Below are positions 47,045-57,670 of a stretch of DNA of 64,000 bases, one piece after another (the first letter of the stretch is position 1; each line of letters begins with the position of its first letter). The stretch comes from Leucosporidium creatinivorum (lineage: Eukaryota > Basidiomycota > Microbotryomycetes > Leucosporidiales > Leucosporidiaceae). The notes beneath the pieces were generated by a model. The model ran no database searches. It worked only from the letters and a program-made list of their open reading frames with translations, and had not been told where the DNA came from. The translations under genes were made by a program, and so were the position numbers. The stretch is taken from positions 160,650 to 224,649 of the forward strand of contig BCKL01000031.1 of the NCBI GenBank assembly GCA_001600635.1, read 5' to 3'.

Positions 47045-49149
47045 TCAGAAACTCGCTCGGCGTCGTCGCTTCGGCCCTCCCGCCAGTCTCCCAATCTCGT
47101 CCCTCTCATCTCCAGATCCACGCTTCCTCTTGCTCGCCGCCTGTTCCCTCTTCTCCACCTCTGCTCTCCAAGCCACCTTCCCCCACTTACTCCCCTCCAC
47201 CACCTCGTTCCACCTCCAAGCCTCCGCCTCGACCTCGGCGAAAGAGGGTTGCAGCTTCTCGGCGAGCATGCGCTCAAACGCTCGGACCGTCGACTCGAGA
47301 GCCGAGTAAACCAAGAGCGTCTTCCGAGAAGAGCCGCCGCCACCAGCGCCCACGAGAATTGACGGCCACTTCACGACGTCGGGGAGGAGGTTGGGCGAGA
47401 GGACGGAGGAGAGGGTCTCGTTGGCCTTGTTTAGGGGGAGAGATGGAGATGATCCGAAGGCGTCGAATTAGGGATAAGGGGAGTGGAGCGGGGTCGCTGG
47501 TGAGTGGGGAGAGAGTGCACGCCGCTCGCGCTAGCAGGGGTTCGGCGCGAGCTGCTTCGGCGGGAGGGGAGCAAGGCGGCGGCGGTGGAGGTGAGATTGC
47601 TGTGGGTGGTGGTGGAGGAGGTGGTGGTGGAGCAGCACTTGGCGGAAGGGCAGGAGGCGGTGGTGTAGAGGCGGGAGTGATTGGCAGCGAGGAAGTAATT
47701 GGCGGCGGGACGACGAGCGTGAAGGAAGGCTTGACAGCGGTGACGGATGATGTGGGCAATGGCGGAGGAGGAGGTGGTAAAATGATAAGAGGGAGTCGAG
47801 GAAGTGAGGCGGCCTGCTGAGCCGGAAGCGGGAGGCGATCACTTGACGAAGCGCCCGGCGGCGGGGCGGCGGTCGATGGGCGTTCAGGCGACGGTGCAGG
47901 ATTCAGAGGAGCTTGAGATATCGCTACAGTTCCGTAAGGTAATGCTCCGTTTGGTACATCAGTCCGTGCCGGCTTTGATTGCCTCGGCGGTGGTGAGGGT
48001 TGAGTCGGCCGCTGCCTCGGTCTCGGCGGTGAAGGCATCAACGCTTCCCGGCGTCGCTCGTCCTCGGATGGAAGGATGAGCTCGTCCAGCCTGTTACGCC
48101 TCGACGTCCACTCGCGATGAGCGAGGTATCGAGTCTTAAGGTCGTTGGAAAGGAAGGCGATGGCGGTGAGTTGAGAGGTAGAAACGCTTCGAGTGTCTGG
48201 GGGCGAGCCAGTACTTCGCCCCCCAGGTGAGAGGGATGTCCTCCGAGGTCAAATGCTGTGTGTGAGATGTGGGAACGGTCAGCAGTCGTCTAAGAGGGTC
48301 TACGATGCTCGGACCCGGCTCACCTCGAAGCGGGTCAAGCGAGGATCCGAAGGACGAGGAGCTTTGAGTCGCAGCTGCTTGTACCCGTACACGTTCTGCA
48401 GCAGCTCTACGATATGACAGTCCTCTGCTTCTTCCAGGTAGTCCGTCAGGCTTTCAAAGCCGAGGTTCCGCCAATCCTTGCCGAAATCCAAAATCTGGTT
48501 GCTCGTATCCCTCCAGGATGGATCCTTGTCGCCTTCTTTCCATAGCTTGTCTAACGCGAGAGTAAGCGGTCGCCATTTGGGGCCGAGAAGGAAGTTCCGG
48601 TAACTGTAGGCTGCCTGCCTGGCCGAGAAAGTTGCATAGGCCGCATCGCGCTTGTCGGCCGTACAGTCGGGATGGAAAGGAGTAAGAACGAGTTGCAGGG
48701 TGGTGAGTTGAGCCCAGTCTTTCGACCAAGTAGGCAGAGCCCAGTTGAAGCGAGTGCGAAGGAAGTCGAGAGGGGGAGAGGTCGGAGGGGAGTTTGGATG
48801 GCAGCAGCTCCCTCTGCAGTCGAACCGAGGCATGGAGGTAGTTATTTCGGCGCCTGCGATACAAGATGATCAGCAGTGACTCGCGAAAGAGAACGGACCT
48901 CGAGGGCCCGCACTTGCTTCCTGCTCATGGAGGGCGAGGAGAAGGTGCAGAGCGTACCCAGCTCCTCAAGCTGCTGAAAAGTCTTCCGGACTTTGGTCCT
49001 GCTCAAGCGAGGCGAGAAAGGGAAGACAAAGAGCAGCACACAAACGAGGAAGAAGGGCAAAAGGCGCAAGCTTCGCCTGAGCGGGGGTCGAGCCGCTTGA
49101 GGAGTAGTGGGAGGAGTGCCGGAGTAGAGGAGAGGGCGTTCACATGCAT
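47045..49149 (-). CDS. Unrecognised protein with proline-rich middle region
   Basis: Coding is clear in pieces: MHVNALSSTPALLPLLLKRL (start chosen at 49149), TKVRKTFQQLEEL, FNWALPTWSKDWAQLTTLQL, YRNFLLGPKWRPLTLALDKL, SLTDYLEEAEDCHIVELLQN, then EDIPLTWGAKYWLAP, LSNDLKTRYLAHREWTSRRN, a stretch of more than 100 residues of Pro/Ser (47.5-48.0 kb), and VRAFERMLAEKLQPSFAEVE with a basic tail ending RRRRASF and TGA at 47045-47047. I place introns near 48856-48960 and 48255-48328. Two frame changes (about 48.17 kb and before the last exon at about 47.43 kb) are not explained by splices I can place. The protein family is unknown; the basic tail suggests a nuclear protein. It could be a pseudogene if the frame changes are real. 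Confidence 0.6.
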
Positions 49150-49447
49150 CTGATGGCGTGCTAAGTCAGCTCTGGCGAGCGCTGCTGCTTTGTTCGCAAT
49201 TCTCGGCGATGACTTCGGCGCCTTCAATTCTCGGACGACGAGCTCGATGGTCTCAACAGCGCACACACACCGTTTCAGCGTGTCAGAAGCCTCCGCAGCA
49301 TCAAAAGCAAGCTCTTCGTCCGCTGCAGCAGCTTCTCGACTCGGTCGACCATCTGCTCGGCGAAGACGTTGAGAGCCGAGAGGGTCAGCTTCGGCTCGAG
49401 TCCTTCTCTTTGCGCGGGAGACGTACCTTTAGCTAAGCTCAGAGATC
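49150..49447. other. Spacer between unknown gene and MYND pair 3
   Basis: Contains the 3' flank of the A-type gene, homologous to 23690-23790. This includes a likely 3' UTR intron (donor side near 49427, CAG side near 49360), so the duplicated MYND unit extends past the stop codons. Confidence 0.45.
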
Positions 49448-50553
49448 TCAGATGGAAGCGGTAGTCGACTTCGGGTTCTTCTTGCACCTGTGCAGCGAGG
49501 AGGCGGGAAGGAAGGTCAGCTTTGGCGATCAAGGAAGGCAGGCGAGGAACGAACCAGCTGCGATGGCCCTTCCAGTCCTCCTTCTGATGCTCACGGCTAC
49601 AGTAGTACTCCCATCCGCATCCCGAGCACGTCAACAGTCCCTCGCGCTTCCCACAAATCGCACAAGCGTTCCCCGTCACAATCAGAGCGTTAGCCATGTC
49701 GATGGCTGTACTGGTGACGGGGGGAGCAGGAAGTCCCGCAGGCTCGAGAGCCCACTGCATCGCTTGCATGCGGTCCGCGAGGGTGCCTCCTTTCGTCCTC
49801 TTGCGACGGGTGAGCAACGCCGAGCGAGCTTCATCGCAGAGAGGCGGCAGGACCTTCGTCTCGTGGTCTCCACAATACTGCTCCCAGTAGAACGGTCGGA
49901 GGAACGCGTTGTCATCTTTCTCCCTTCGGATTCTCCCTTCGGACGTAGAGGTCGAAGCAGAGACGGGTGACGGTGAGCAAGGAGAAGGGGTCGAGGTTGG
50001 TGATGTAGACGACCGAGACGTGCGATGGGCCGTGGAGCAAGGCGATCGCGCCGGTGGCTTTGCTGAGGGTGAAAGCGAGAGGTCCTTTTGCCGGGCTGGG
50101 GAGGACTTGGATGTGCGACGAGCTGAGCTGCTGCTCGAGGAGCGGGATGGGAGTCTGCCTCAAGTCGCCCGGGAAGTTGACCAAAGTCATCGAGCCGACG
50201 AGGACCACAATGTCCAGAGCGCTCCCGCTGTTGTCGATGCAGTACTTGCCTCGTTCGATACACGCTTTGAGAAGCTCGGGGGTGACAAAGGCGAGGTTGT
50301 GCCCCGGCGAGAGGAAGAAGGAGCGCCTCGTCTCGGAGCAATGGCCGATGATGACTCCCGACATGAGCGTACCACTGAAGCCTAGCACGGGAGCATCGGG
50401 CGAAAGCTTACCCCAGCATCCATCTCCTACAGGCTAGTAGCCGGGCAGCGAGATCTGGTTGGTCTGCCCGCTGAACAGAGGACTGTCGGGAAGGGGCGCG
50501 ATGGAGGAGAAGGTGCTGCTAGGCAGAGTACGATGCTCGATGATAATTCTCAT
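49448..50553 (-). pseudogene. MYND zinc-finger gene, A-type (pair 3), two disruptions
   Basis: It starts MRIIIEHRTLPSSTFSSIAP at 50553. An in-frame TAG follows ISLPGY (about 50432-50434). The frame then continues VLGFSGTLMSGVIIGHCSET to LCFDLYVRREN. A 13-bp tandem duplication (TTCTCCCTTCGGA, 49918-49930 and 49931-49943) shifts the frame by one. The rest reads LTRRKRTKGGTLADRMQAMQ to the finger CAICGKREGLLTCSGC, YYCSREHQKEDWKGHRSW. A last intron splits Trp before CKKNPKSTTASI with TGA at 49448-49450. It is the A counterpart of the gene at 24872 and divergent from the gene at 51010. Confidence 0.77.
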
Positions 50554-51009
50554 CCTGTGCTTTTTCCTGTAGCGAAGCGGGCGAGTCGAGAGAAAGCTTG
50601 AGACGACAGCGAGCAGGATGATGAAAAAACAACTCGGCTCGGCTTTCTTTCCCGCTTCATTGCTCTTGTCTCGTCTCGCCGCTCTCAGCTTTCGATTCGC
50701 CTACAGGACTACAGAAGCAAAGCTACAGCTCGACTACAGCTCTACACCCTCCCATCACCTCCCTCAAAGCTCGACGCTCAGGCGCTGAAACACGTCGAGG
50801 ACGGACGAAGGAGCTCGAACCGCTGCTGCTGCTGAGAAGCAACAAGGCGAGTCAAGGCTGAGTTACAGGTGAGTAGAAGGAAATGATTGAGCAGAGCTGG
50901 AGAGCTGTAGGGGAGTAGCTGACCGTCTCGCAAGCGCCGACCGAGCTTCCCCTCTCCCGAGCCCTCCTTCGCCTTTCCCTTCTTGCGACCCTCTCCTCCG
51001 CTTCCCACT
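50554..51009. promoter_or_regulatory. Shared divergent intergenic region, MYND pair 3
   Basis: 456 bp aligning with 24873-25345 in the same orientation. Shared blocks include CTACAGGACTACA, GCGCTGAAACACGTCGA and AGCTCGAACCGCTGCT. A 5' UTR intron is likely on the B side (GTGAGTAG near 50870, GCTGACC near 50919). Confidence 0.65.
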
Positions 51010-52111
51010 ATGCCCATCACCGTCGAGCGAGCTACACTGGACGAAACGGACCCCCTCCTTTGCTCCCGCCACAATACCGACGGACGTCGCGGCGGCGCGA
51101 CCCATCTCGCCAACCTCCCCCTCCACTCCTTCGCTCTCATGGACGAGAGCTTCTATCGCGACGGCGTGGTATTTGCCACCGGAAAAGCTCTCTTCACTAC
51201 TATCGCTTACTGCGAGGAGTCAAAGCGGATCAGCGTGTGCAACCTCTCGACAACCATCGCCGATTTTTCGAGCTACGCCGAGCAGCTGGCTTGGCTTTCG
51301 AAAGAATCGGATGCGCCCTCGGTTGAGATGCTGGTCATACACTCGTCTGTGAAACCCCCTCCTGCGAGCTTTCAGAACTCGGTCCGCGCTGTAGCGCCCC
51401 CATCCCTTCGTCTCTCCTTCGCCATCGAGCTTCGACCGCCGAGCGCAACGCTCATCCAAGTTCGCAAGATCACCGCGCTCACCCGGCTTTTCCCCATCCC
51501 TCCCGGATACATCTACAACGCCGGATCCACCATCCTCCCGGACGACCTCTTCTCTGTCGGGACTCGGGGGATCGGGCTGCTCGCTATCGAATCTGCCTCG
51601 CGTGAGGTACATGGCCAAGGCGCTCTATCACCCATCATGGCGTAAGATGGTACCAGGCCATCGGCTCGTCTCCCGCAGCTGTCAAACGAAGCGCAGACGG
51701 CCGTCAAGCTCGCTTGGGAGAGAGCTCAGCGTGCGAAGGGTGGGAATTGTGAAGGGCTCCACAGCGACGGTGTGGTCGACAACGCGGGCACCAGCACTGC
51801 CTCTCGTAGTATAATCGCTCTGACCGATGGGATGCAGCGCCTTGGCCCTTTTTGTGCTGTGTGCGGCAACGATACTGAGCCTCTCCGATGCTCGGGCTGC
51901 GGGTGGGCGACGTACTGCACGCCGATGCATCAGCGCGAGGACTGGGAACATCACCGTGGCTGGTGAGATAATGTCTTGAAGCGAGCTGGACTCGGCTTAG
52001 CGGTCGTCTCGTCACTTCTCGGCGAGTTGGACTTGGAGCTCGGTGCTGACCCCTCCGTTTCTTCGGCGCGTCTGCAGGTGCAAGAAGAACCGCAATCAGA
52101 GCTCGTCGTAG
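51010..52111 (+). pseudogene. MYND zinc-finger gene, B-type (pair 3), premature stop
   Basis: It starts MPITVERATLDETDPLLCSR at 51010 and is the closest relative of the gene at 25346 (shared HSFALMDESFYRDGVVFATG). TAA at 51643-51645 follows ALSPIMA; the paralogue has TAC (Tyr) there. The same frame then continues DGTRPSARLPQLSNEAQTAV to the finger CAVCGNDTEPLRCSGC, YCTPMHQREDWEHHRGW. The last intron splits Trp before CKKNRNQSSS with TAG at 52109-52111. A single base change explains the break, so decay is recent. Confidence 0.77.
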
Positions 52112-52720
52112 TCTCTCTCAGCTAGCGTATATGCCGAAAACGAAGCAGGTGAGTCGAGCAAACGCTCGTATACTTGCCTTTTTGAGTGTCGAGCGCCGAG
52201 CACCGAGCGTTCGAAGCTGACTTCCGACCTCCGACTGACAGAGCAAGTGGAGGCGAAGCGTGAATGCGAGATAGATGGAGTCTGCGAAGCTGTAGCTTGT
52301 AGACTTGCTAATCCTCTGTGCTTCTCGGCTCGTCCGCGACCCGAGAGCTCGGCGAAGGGGTTCTCGAGCTGCAAACGGCCTGCTTGAGCTGCTGCCGTAC
52401 AGCGCTTTCTCTGGCGGGTCTCGCAGGAGGAACCCAACGTCGATTTTCTGACCTCGGATGAGAGAGAGGGCCGCAGGGAGGTCTTAGAGCAGCTGAGCCT
52501 TTCATCGCCGAGCTCGGCGCGCCCTTCTCTGTGCTCCCTTTGCTCTCTGCGCTCTCTGCGCTCGGTGCTCTCAGCTCTGGCTCTTGCTCGAAGTAAAGGT
52601 ACATCGGCATCGTATTGGCGGCACGCCTCCCGAACGCTATGCTCCAGCATTATCGCTCCGCCCAGATCACGATCTCCTCGGCTCGTCGTTCTCCTCTCAT
52701 CTCTCTCCTCCTTACTGCAG
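52112..52720. other. Intergenic, no gene seen
   Basis: 3' region of the MYND B gene, then spacer. Long minus-strand frames at 52308-52809 are Arg/Ser-rich shadows without splice signals. Confidence 0.35.
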
Positions 52721-53251
52721 CTACTGCACCGTCTCGAGGCCTCCACCACCCTTGCCCGCCTCGCCCTGTCCCGCCCCACCTCCAGCAGCCGGCGCAGGCT
52801 CTCCCGCACCGCCCTTCTGCGCCTCCTTCTCCCTCCTCGCCGCCACCTTCCCCGATGTCCTCCTCACCTCACCTTGCTTCTCCAATCCGGGCTTATGAGC
52901 CAACTTGCCGAGCGTGCGCTCAACGGAGCCGAGAAGGCGGTCGCTGAAGGTAGGGCTCGAAGGCGAGGACGGGGCTGTGGAGTCGAGTCGAGTCGAGACC
53001 CAGAGAGCTCGGTCAGCTAGCTATGTCAAGGGGTGGGGAGGAGATGGAACAGGGGGACGGTGGGAGATGTACGGGAAGAGGCGGGATCAGCCGTGGGAGG
53101 CGCTAGGAGGGGGCGCCGAGCGCGCGAAGGTCAGCTCGACTCGAGCTCGGCGATAGCCTTCTGAGGGAGCGAGAGACCTACAAGTAGCGGTGCCTCCTTG
53201 TCCAGAAGACAGAGCAGTAGCAGCGGTAGTGGAAGCGGGTGCGGTGGTCAT
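52721..53251 (-). CDS. CsbD-like small stress protein
   Basis: A small two-exon protein. Exon 1 (from ATG at 53249-53251) encodes MTTAPASTTAATALSSGQGG plus a few residues. An intron of about 190-210 bp holds several GCTGACC sites and ends CCACAG near 52966. Exon 2 gives SDRLLGSVERTLGKLAHKPG, LEKQGEVRRTSGKVAARREK, and a Gly/Ala-rich tail ending GLETVQ, with TAG at 52721-52723. The pattern GSxxxxxGKLxxxxxLExxGxxxxxxGK matches CsbD-like proteins, which are induced by stress in bacteria and fungi. The exact donor is uncertain. Confidence 0.68.
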
Positions 53252-53611
53252 CCTTTTGCTTGTCGAGCTGTAGTCGAGTTGGCCGAGCCGAGCGTTTGGG
53301 AGGAAGGAGAGAGAGAGAGAGGTTGACGAGTTGGGCTCGGAGGAGCGCGAGAGGAGAGGGGTTTCGATTTTCGATTCGAGTGAGTGAGAGAAGAGATTGA
53401 ACTACAGCGCTCTGTAGCTCTGTACAGGCTACGCTCGGATCTCCAACAGCTGACGCGCGAGCTGAGTTCCCTTTGATCGTTCGCCGGCCGCCATGAGCTC
53501 GAGAGCAGCTCTCCCTCTCCCTCCTTCCACATCGTCGCTCCCACCTTAGCAGGCAAGTTAGCTGTCTATTACAGCTCTGTAGTGCCTGCTAACCCTTCAC
53601 TATACATACAG

Positions 53612-54331
53612 ATGCTCATCAGCCCTAGCGATCCCAGCGCCAAACAACACAGCTCGAGCAGCTCGCGCCCCTTCCGCGCGCGATTGGAGCCGCCTACAGC
53701 TCAGCCCAAGCAGAAGCAGAGGAGGACCTCCTTCAGCTCTGCTACCTCTTCCTCTAGCGGATCAGGCCACAGGTCCGACTCAGCCTCAGCCAACGCGAGC
53801 ACGAGCCCGAGCACGAGCGCATCGTCCGCCGCTTCCACCTCGAGCTCGTCGTCGCCTCCGCCTCTCTCCTCTAAGAACCAACACAAGACTCTTCCACCCT
53901 CGACCTTCCTCCCCCGCTCCGGCTCCATCGCTTCCACTCCCTCAGCCACAGCAGCTCCTCCTCAGGCCGCTCCCCCCACTTCAACCAACTCCTCCCGCCG
54001 ACGCGCCCTAGCAGCCCGCCGTCGTGCCGAAGCCGACGCCGTCCGCTCTGCAATCCAATCAGGCCAGATCAACGCGCATACGTACGATGAGGGGTGGGTC
54101 GAGGGGTTGATTCGGAGGGTCGGGAGGGGGTGGGAGGTTGAGGCGCTGGTGAAGGGTGAGCCTGGGGGGCAGAGGGGGAAGAAGGAGGGAGTCGAGGGTA
54201 AGAGGAAGAGGGAGAAATTGCGAGAGGAGGAGGAGGACGTGGAATTGAAGGAGGCCTTGTTGTTGAGGAGGATGGTCAAGAAGAGGTTGAAGGAGCAGCA
54301 GCAGAGGGAGCAGAGTGGGGCTCAGCCGTAA
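53612..54331 (+). CDS. Serine-rich protein of unknown function
   Basis: About 239 residues. ATG at 53612 directly follows a likely 5' UTR intron end (ATACATACAG). Residues 1-130 are Ser/Pro-rich and low complexity. The C-terminal half has an Arg-rich helix (RRRALAARRRAEADAVRSAI), a segment NAHTYDEGWVEGLIRRVGRG, and a Lys/Glu coiled region ending EQSGAQP with TAA at 54329-54331. No domain recognised. It is divergent from the CsbD-like gene. Confidence 0.65.
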   Translation: MLISPSDPSAKQHSSSSSRPFRARLEPPTAQPKQKQRRTSFSSATSSSSGSGHRSDSASANASTSPSTSASSAASTSSSSSPPPLSSKNQHKTLPPSTFLPRSGSIASTPSATAAPPQAAPPTSTNSSRRRALAARRRAEADAVRSAIQSGQINAHTYDEGWVEGLIRRVGRGWEVEALVKGEPGGQRGKKEGVEGKRKREKLREEEEDVELKEALLLRRMVKKRLKEQQQREQSGAQP

Positions 54332-55008
54332 GAGAGGGAAGGAAGGATGCGCTTGATTGCTTTGTTGTGTAGTACCCTCGTTTTGCTTTGATTTGTCTCT
54401 GTCAGTAACCCCCCCTCGGTTTCCCAGCTTTGTCGACGGCTGAGAGAAGCGAGAGAGAGAGAGCAAGAGAGCCGAAAAGTCAAAGGTGGCAAAGCTCCAG
54501 ATGAGGGGCTCATCAGGTCATGCAGGAGCAGGGGAGGCTGCTTCCTAAGTTTAGATATGTAGTCCGAGCTCTGCCGTCCGGGTTGGTACCCTACATCTCG
54601 CTAGCCAGCTCAAAGAAGAGGAGACGAAGCCGAGCGCCGGCGCCGAACTCTTGACCTGCTACATCCGATCCTCGAGCTTGCTAGTCAGAATCCCGGACTT
54701 TGTTAAGAGATGCTTAGCATCGCTTCCTATCAAGCTACAAACTTCCCCGCAGTTCGCCTCATCTCGCGATTTCGAACTTCGTCTCGCCCGTCTCACTCCT
54801 CTACCTCGTCTCCTCGTCGCATCACCTCCGCCCAGCGTAAACCTGTACTAGTGTACACCTCCGCCTCTCTGGTCTCTCAGCATCGTCGTATCGCCTTTCT
54901 CTCGCTCGCTGTTCAACAAGCTGCCTAAGCGCCGCCACTCTTAGAGCTCGCCTGTCCCTTCTCGCTCTTGCTTTGCTCCAGGCGGGCGGCCCAGCTAGAT
55001 AGCAGAGG
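54332..55008. other. Intergenic upstream of RBR ligase gene
   Basis: About 680 bp. Pyrimidine-rich sequence near 54740-54930 fits a promoter and 5' leader. No gene seen. Confidence 0.4.
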
Positions 55009-57543
55009 ATGAACGAGCAACAAACGGACGAGCTGACCGCTCTTTCTGTGCGTCCCATCTCTCTCGCTCTCGTTCTCTTCTCCAGCAACGACGAGCTGAC
55101 TCGATGCCCCGGCGCAGGCGATTTTCGAAGATGGTGTCTCTTGGTCGCAGACAAAGGAGGGGGAGGTGGAAGTAAGGATCAAGGTCGAGGTCGATTGGGA
55201 GGAGGAGAGAGATGTTGAAGTTTGGGATTGGGAGGAGGTTGGCGCCGAAGGGCCCGCCGAGGATGGGGTGAGGGCGGTGGTTGAGGGTGTCAAGACGATG
55301 GAGGTTAGAGAGAAGAGCAAGAAGGAGGGACCGGTGGGAGAAGGGGCGGGGAAGAGCAGGAAGAGACCTCGGCGCCGAGGGGGGAAAGGTCCAGCTCGGC
55401 CTCTTGACTCGCCTTCCTCGCCCTCAACTCCAGCAGCACCACCTCGGAATCGACCACCGCCCTCCTGTTCCTCAGCACCACGCTCGCCTCAACCTCGTTC
55501 ACCCCCACCCCCACCAGCATCTCACGCCGCCGCTCCTCCAACGCCGAGGTCATCATCAGTCCTCACCCTCTCTCTCACCAAACACGGCGTCGCCACGCCC
55601 GAAGGCCATACCCTCATCCACCTCACCCCCTCACCACCACCCCCCTCTCTGCTCTCCCTCCCCGCCGAGCCAGAAGAGAAGGAGAAAGAGCGAGGACCGA
55701 AGAAGCTGAGCTTGCGGTATATGCCGCCGTTCGAATTGGTCGTCAAGCTGGGAGGAGGATATCCGGAGAAAGAGGCGCCGCGGGTGAGCGTGAGAGATAG
55801 TGTAGGCTGGCTTGGAAGTGAGAGGGTGCGGGAGCTGGAGAAGGTGCTCGGCGAGGGTTCGTACCCTTCTCTTCTTTTTTTTTTGGCTTCTCGTGCGGTG
55901 GGCTGACTGGGTTGTGGGATGATGAACAGTCTGGCAACCCGGCGAGGAGTGCCTCTGGATGATGCACGACCTCATCGCCCACTCTTCGCTCATCTCGGCC
56001 CTCTCCCTCACGTTCCCTCTCGTCCTTCGCCAGTCCACTCCCTCCTCCGCACGGCTCTCCACCACTCTCCTTTCCCACCAACAAGCAACCAGCGGCCTCT
56101 CCTTCGCCCTCCAAACCTTCTCCTGCCCCCTCTGCCTCTCTCCGCACAAAGGCTCTTCCTGCACTCGCCTCGCCTCCTGCTCCCACGTCTTCTGTCTCCC
56201 CTGCCTCCGGGACTACTTCACCCTCCTCATCACCGAAGGCCTAGTCCGGGGGGTCGCTTGCCCCGATACTGAGTGCACGGCGAAGAGGGTTAAATGGGAG
56301 AGGGAGTGGTTGGGGAAAGAGGGGGAGGGAGGGATGAGGCCGGGAGAAGTGGGGGAGGGGGAGTTGGAGAGTATTGTTGGGAGGGAGATGAGGGGGAGGT
56401 GGAAGACGATGGGGGAGAAACAGAGGGTGGAGAGTGGTGAGTTTTGGCTGTCTTTTCGAGGGGGAGGAGAGGGGAGGGGGAGGCGATCGTGGTGAATGGG
56501 GCGGGGGGGAGGGCGGCTAGAGCGATAGCGATGCAGGCCCCGAGCGGGAAACAGGTCGATCACGATCAGAGGGATCATGACCGCCCCGAGGTCGCTACAG
56601 CCCCTTCACTAGCTAGCTGGGCTTCGCCGCTGGTCGAAGTTCGGCGCTCGCTCGGCGCACGAGACGACTGCACGGTCGCGACGATTACCAGCGATAGTAC
56701 AATTTGACCTTTATCTCGCTGCTGCTGAGGCTACAGCGTCTTCTCTGCCTGCCAAGCTCGCTCCCGTCGGTCGGAGCTCGGCGCTGACCACTTCTGCTCT
56801 CTCTCTTTTCTCCCTCACCTCCACCAGACCCATCCATCGCCTTCTGCCCCCGCCCTTCCTGTCTCACGCCCATCCCACCCCCAACAGACGACCCCACCAC
56901 CAACCTGCGCCTCTGCCCCCGCTGCTCCAACGCCTTCTGCCAACTCTGCCGCTTCACCTGGCACGGCGTGGCCCCTTGCTCCCTCCCTCAATCCGGTGCT
57001 ATCGTTACTGCATGGCTCGAAGGCGGGGATAGTGAGAAGGAGGCGTTGGAGAGGAGGTATGGGAGGGGAAATGTCAGACGGTTGGTCGAGAGGTGGGAGG
57101 AGGAGAGAGGGAATAGGGAGTGGTTGGAGGGCAGTACCAAGGCGTGTCCTGGTTGTCGTGTGAATGTGGAGCGTAGCGCCGGTTGTGCGCATATGGCATG
57201 TCAGTTCGGCTTGCTACAGAGTCGCTGTTCCTCGATTCGCTCGTTCTCGGCGCTGACCCTGATTGATTGACGATCTACAGGCTCAAGATGCTCCACCCAC
57301 TTCTGCTTCCGCTGTGGCTCCCGAATCTCAGCTACAGAGCCTTACAAGCACTTCTCCACGCCGGGCTTGCCGTGCTTCAACAAGCTCTTCGATTTCCGAG
57401 CGGGTGAAGAGCCGCCCGTGGAGGAGTGGTTGGGAGAGCTGTTGGAGGAAGATGTGAGAGAGGCGGATCGACTTGCTGGCGGTGCAGGTGCAGGGGGAGC
57501 AGAGGGAGAGTGGCATGGAGAGAGGTGGAACCCATTCGTTTAG
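55009..57543 (+). CDS. RWD-RBR E3 ubiquitin ligase (RNF14/Itt1 type)
   Basis: Transfers ubiquitin through a RING2 cysteine thioester. The RWD domain starts MNEQQTDELTALS|AIFEDG, with an intron at the bar, and includes LRYMPPFELVVKLGGGYPEK. RING1 is CPLCLSPHKGSSCTRLASCS then HVFCLPCLRDYF. The IBR part has CPRPSCLTP, LCPRCSNAFCQLCRFTWHG. RING2 is CPGCRVNVERSAGCAHMAC then SRCSTHFCFRCGS; the Cys of GCAHM is the expected catalytic residue. The C-terminus ends ERWNPFV with TAG at 57541-57543. The order RWD-RING1-IBR-RING2 matches RNF14 (ARA54) and yeast Itt1, linked to transcription-factor binding and translation quality control. The intron at about 56436-56826 (about 390 bp) is unusually long. Confidence 0.9.
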
Positions 57544-57670
57544 CTTATTAGTCATCGCCGAGCCGAGGCGCATTTTGCAAGGTCTCTTATCTTCGCATAT
57601 CATTCATCGTAGCGCGTGATGAACATTGAGAGTACTGTACTAGAGAGCTCAATGACGAGCCTATACGACG

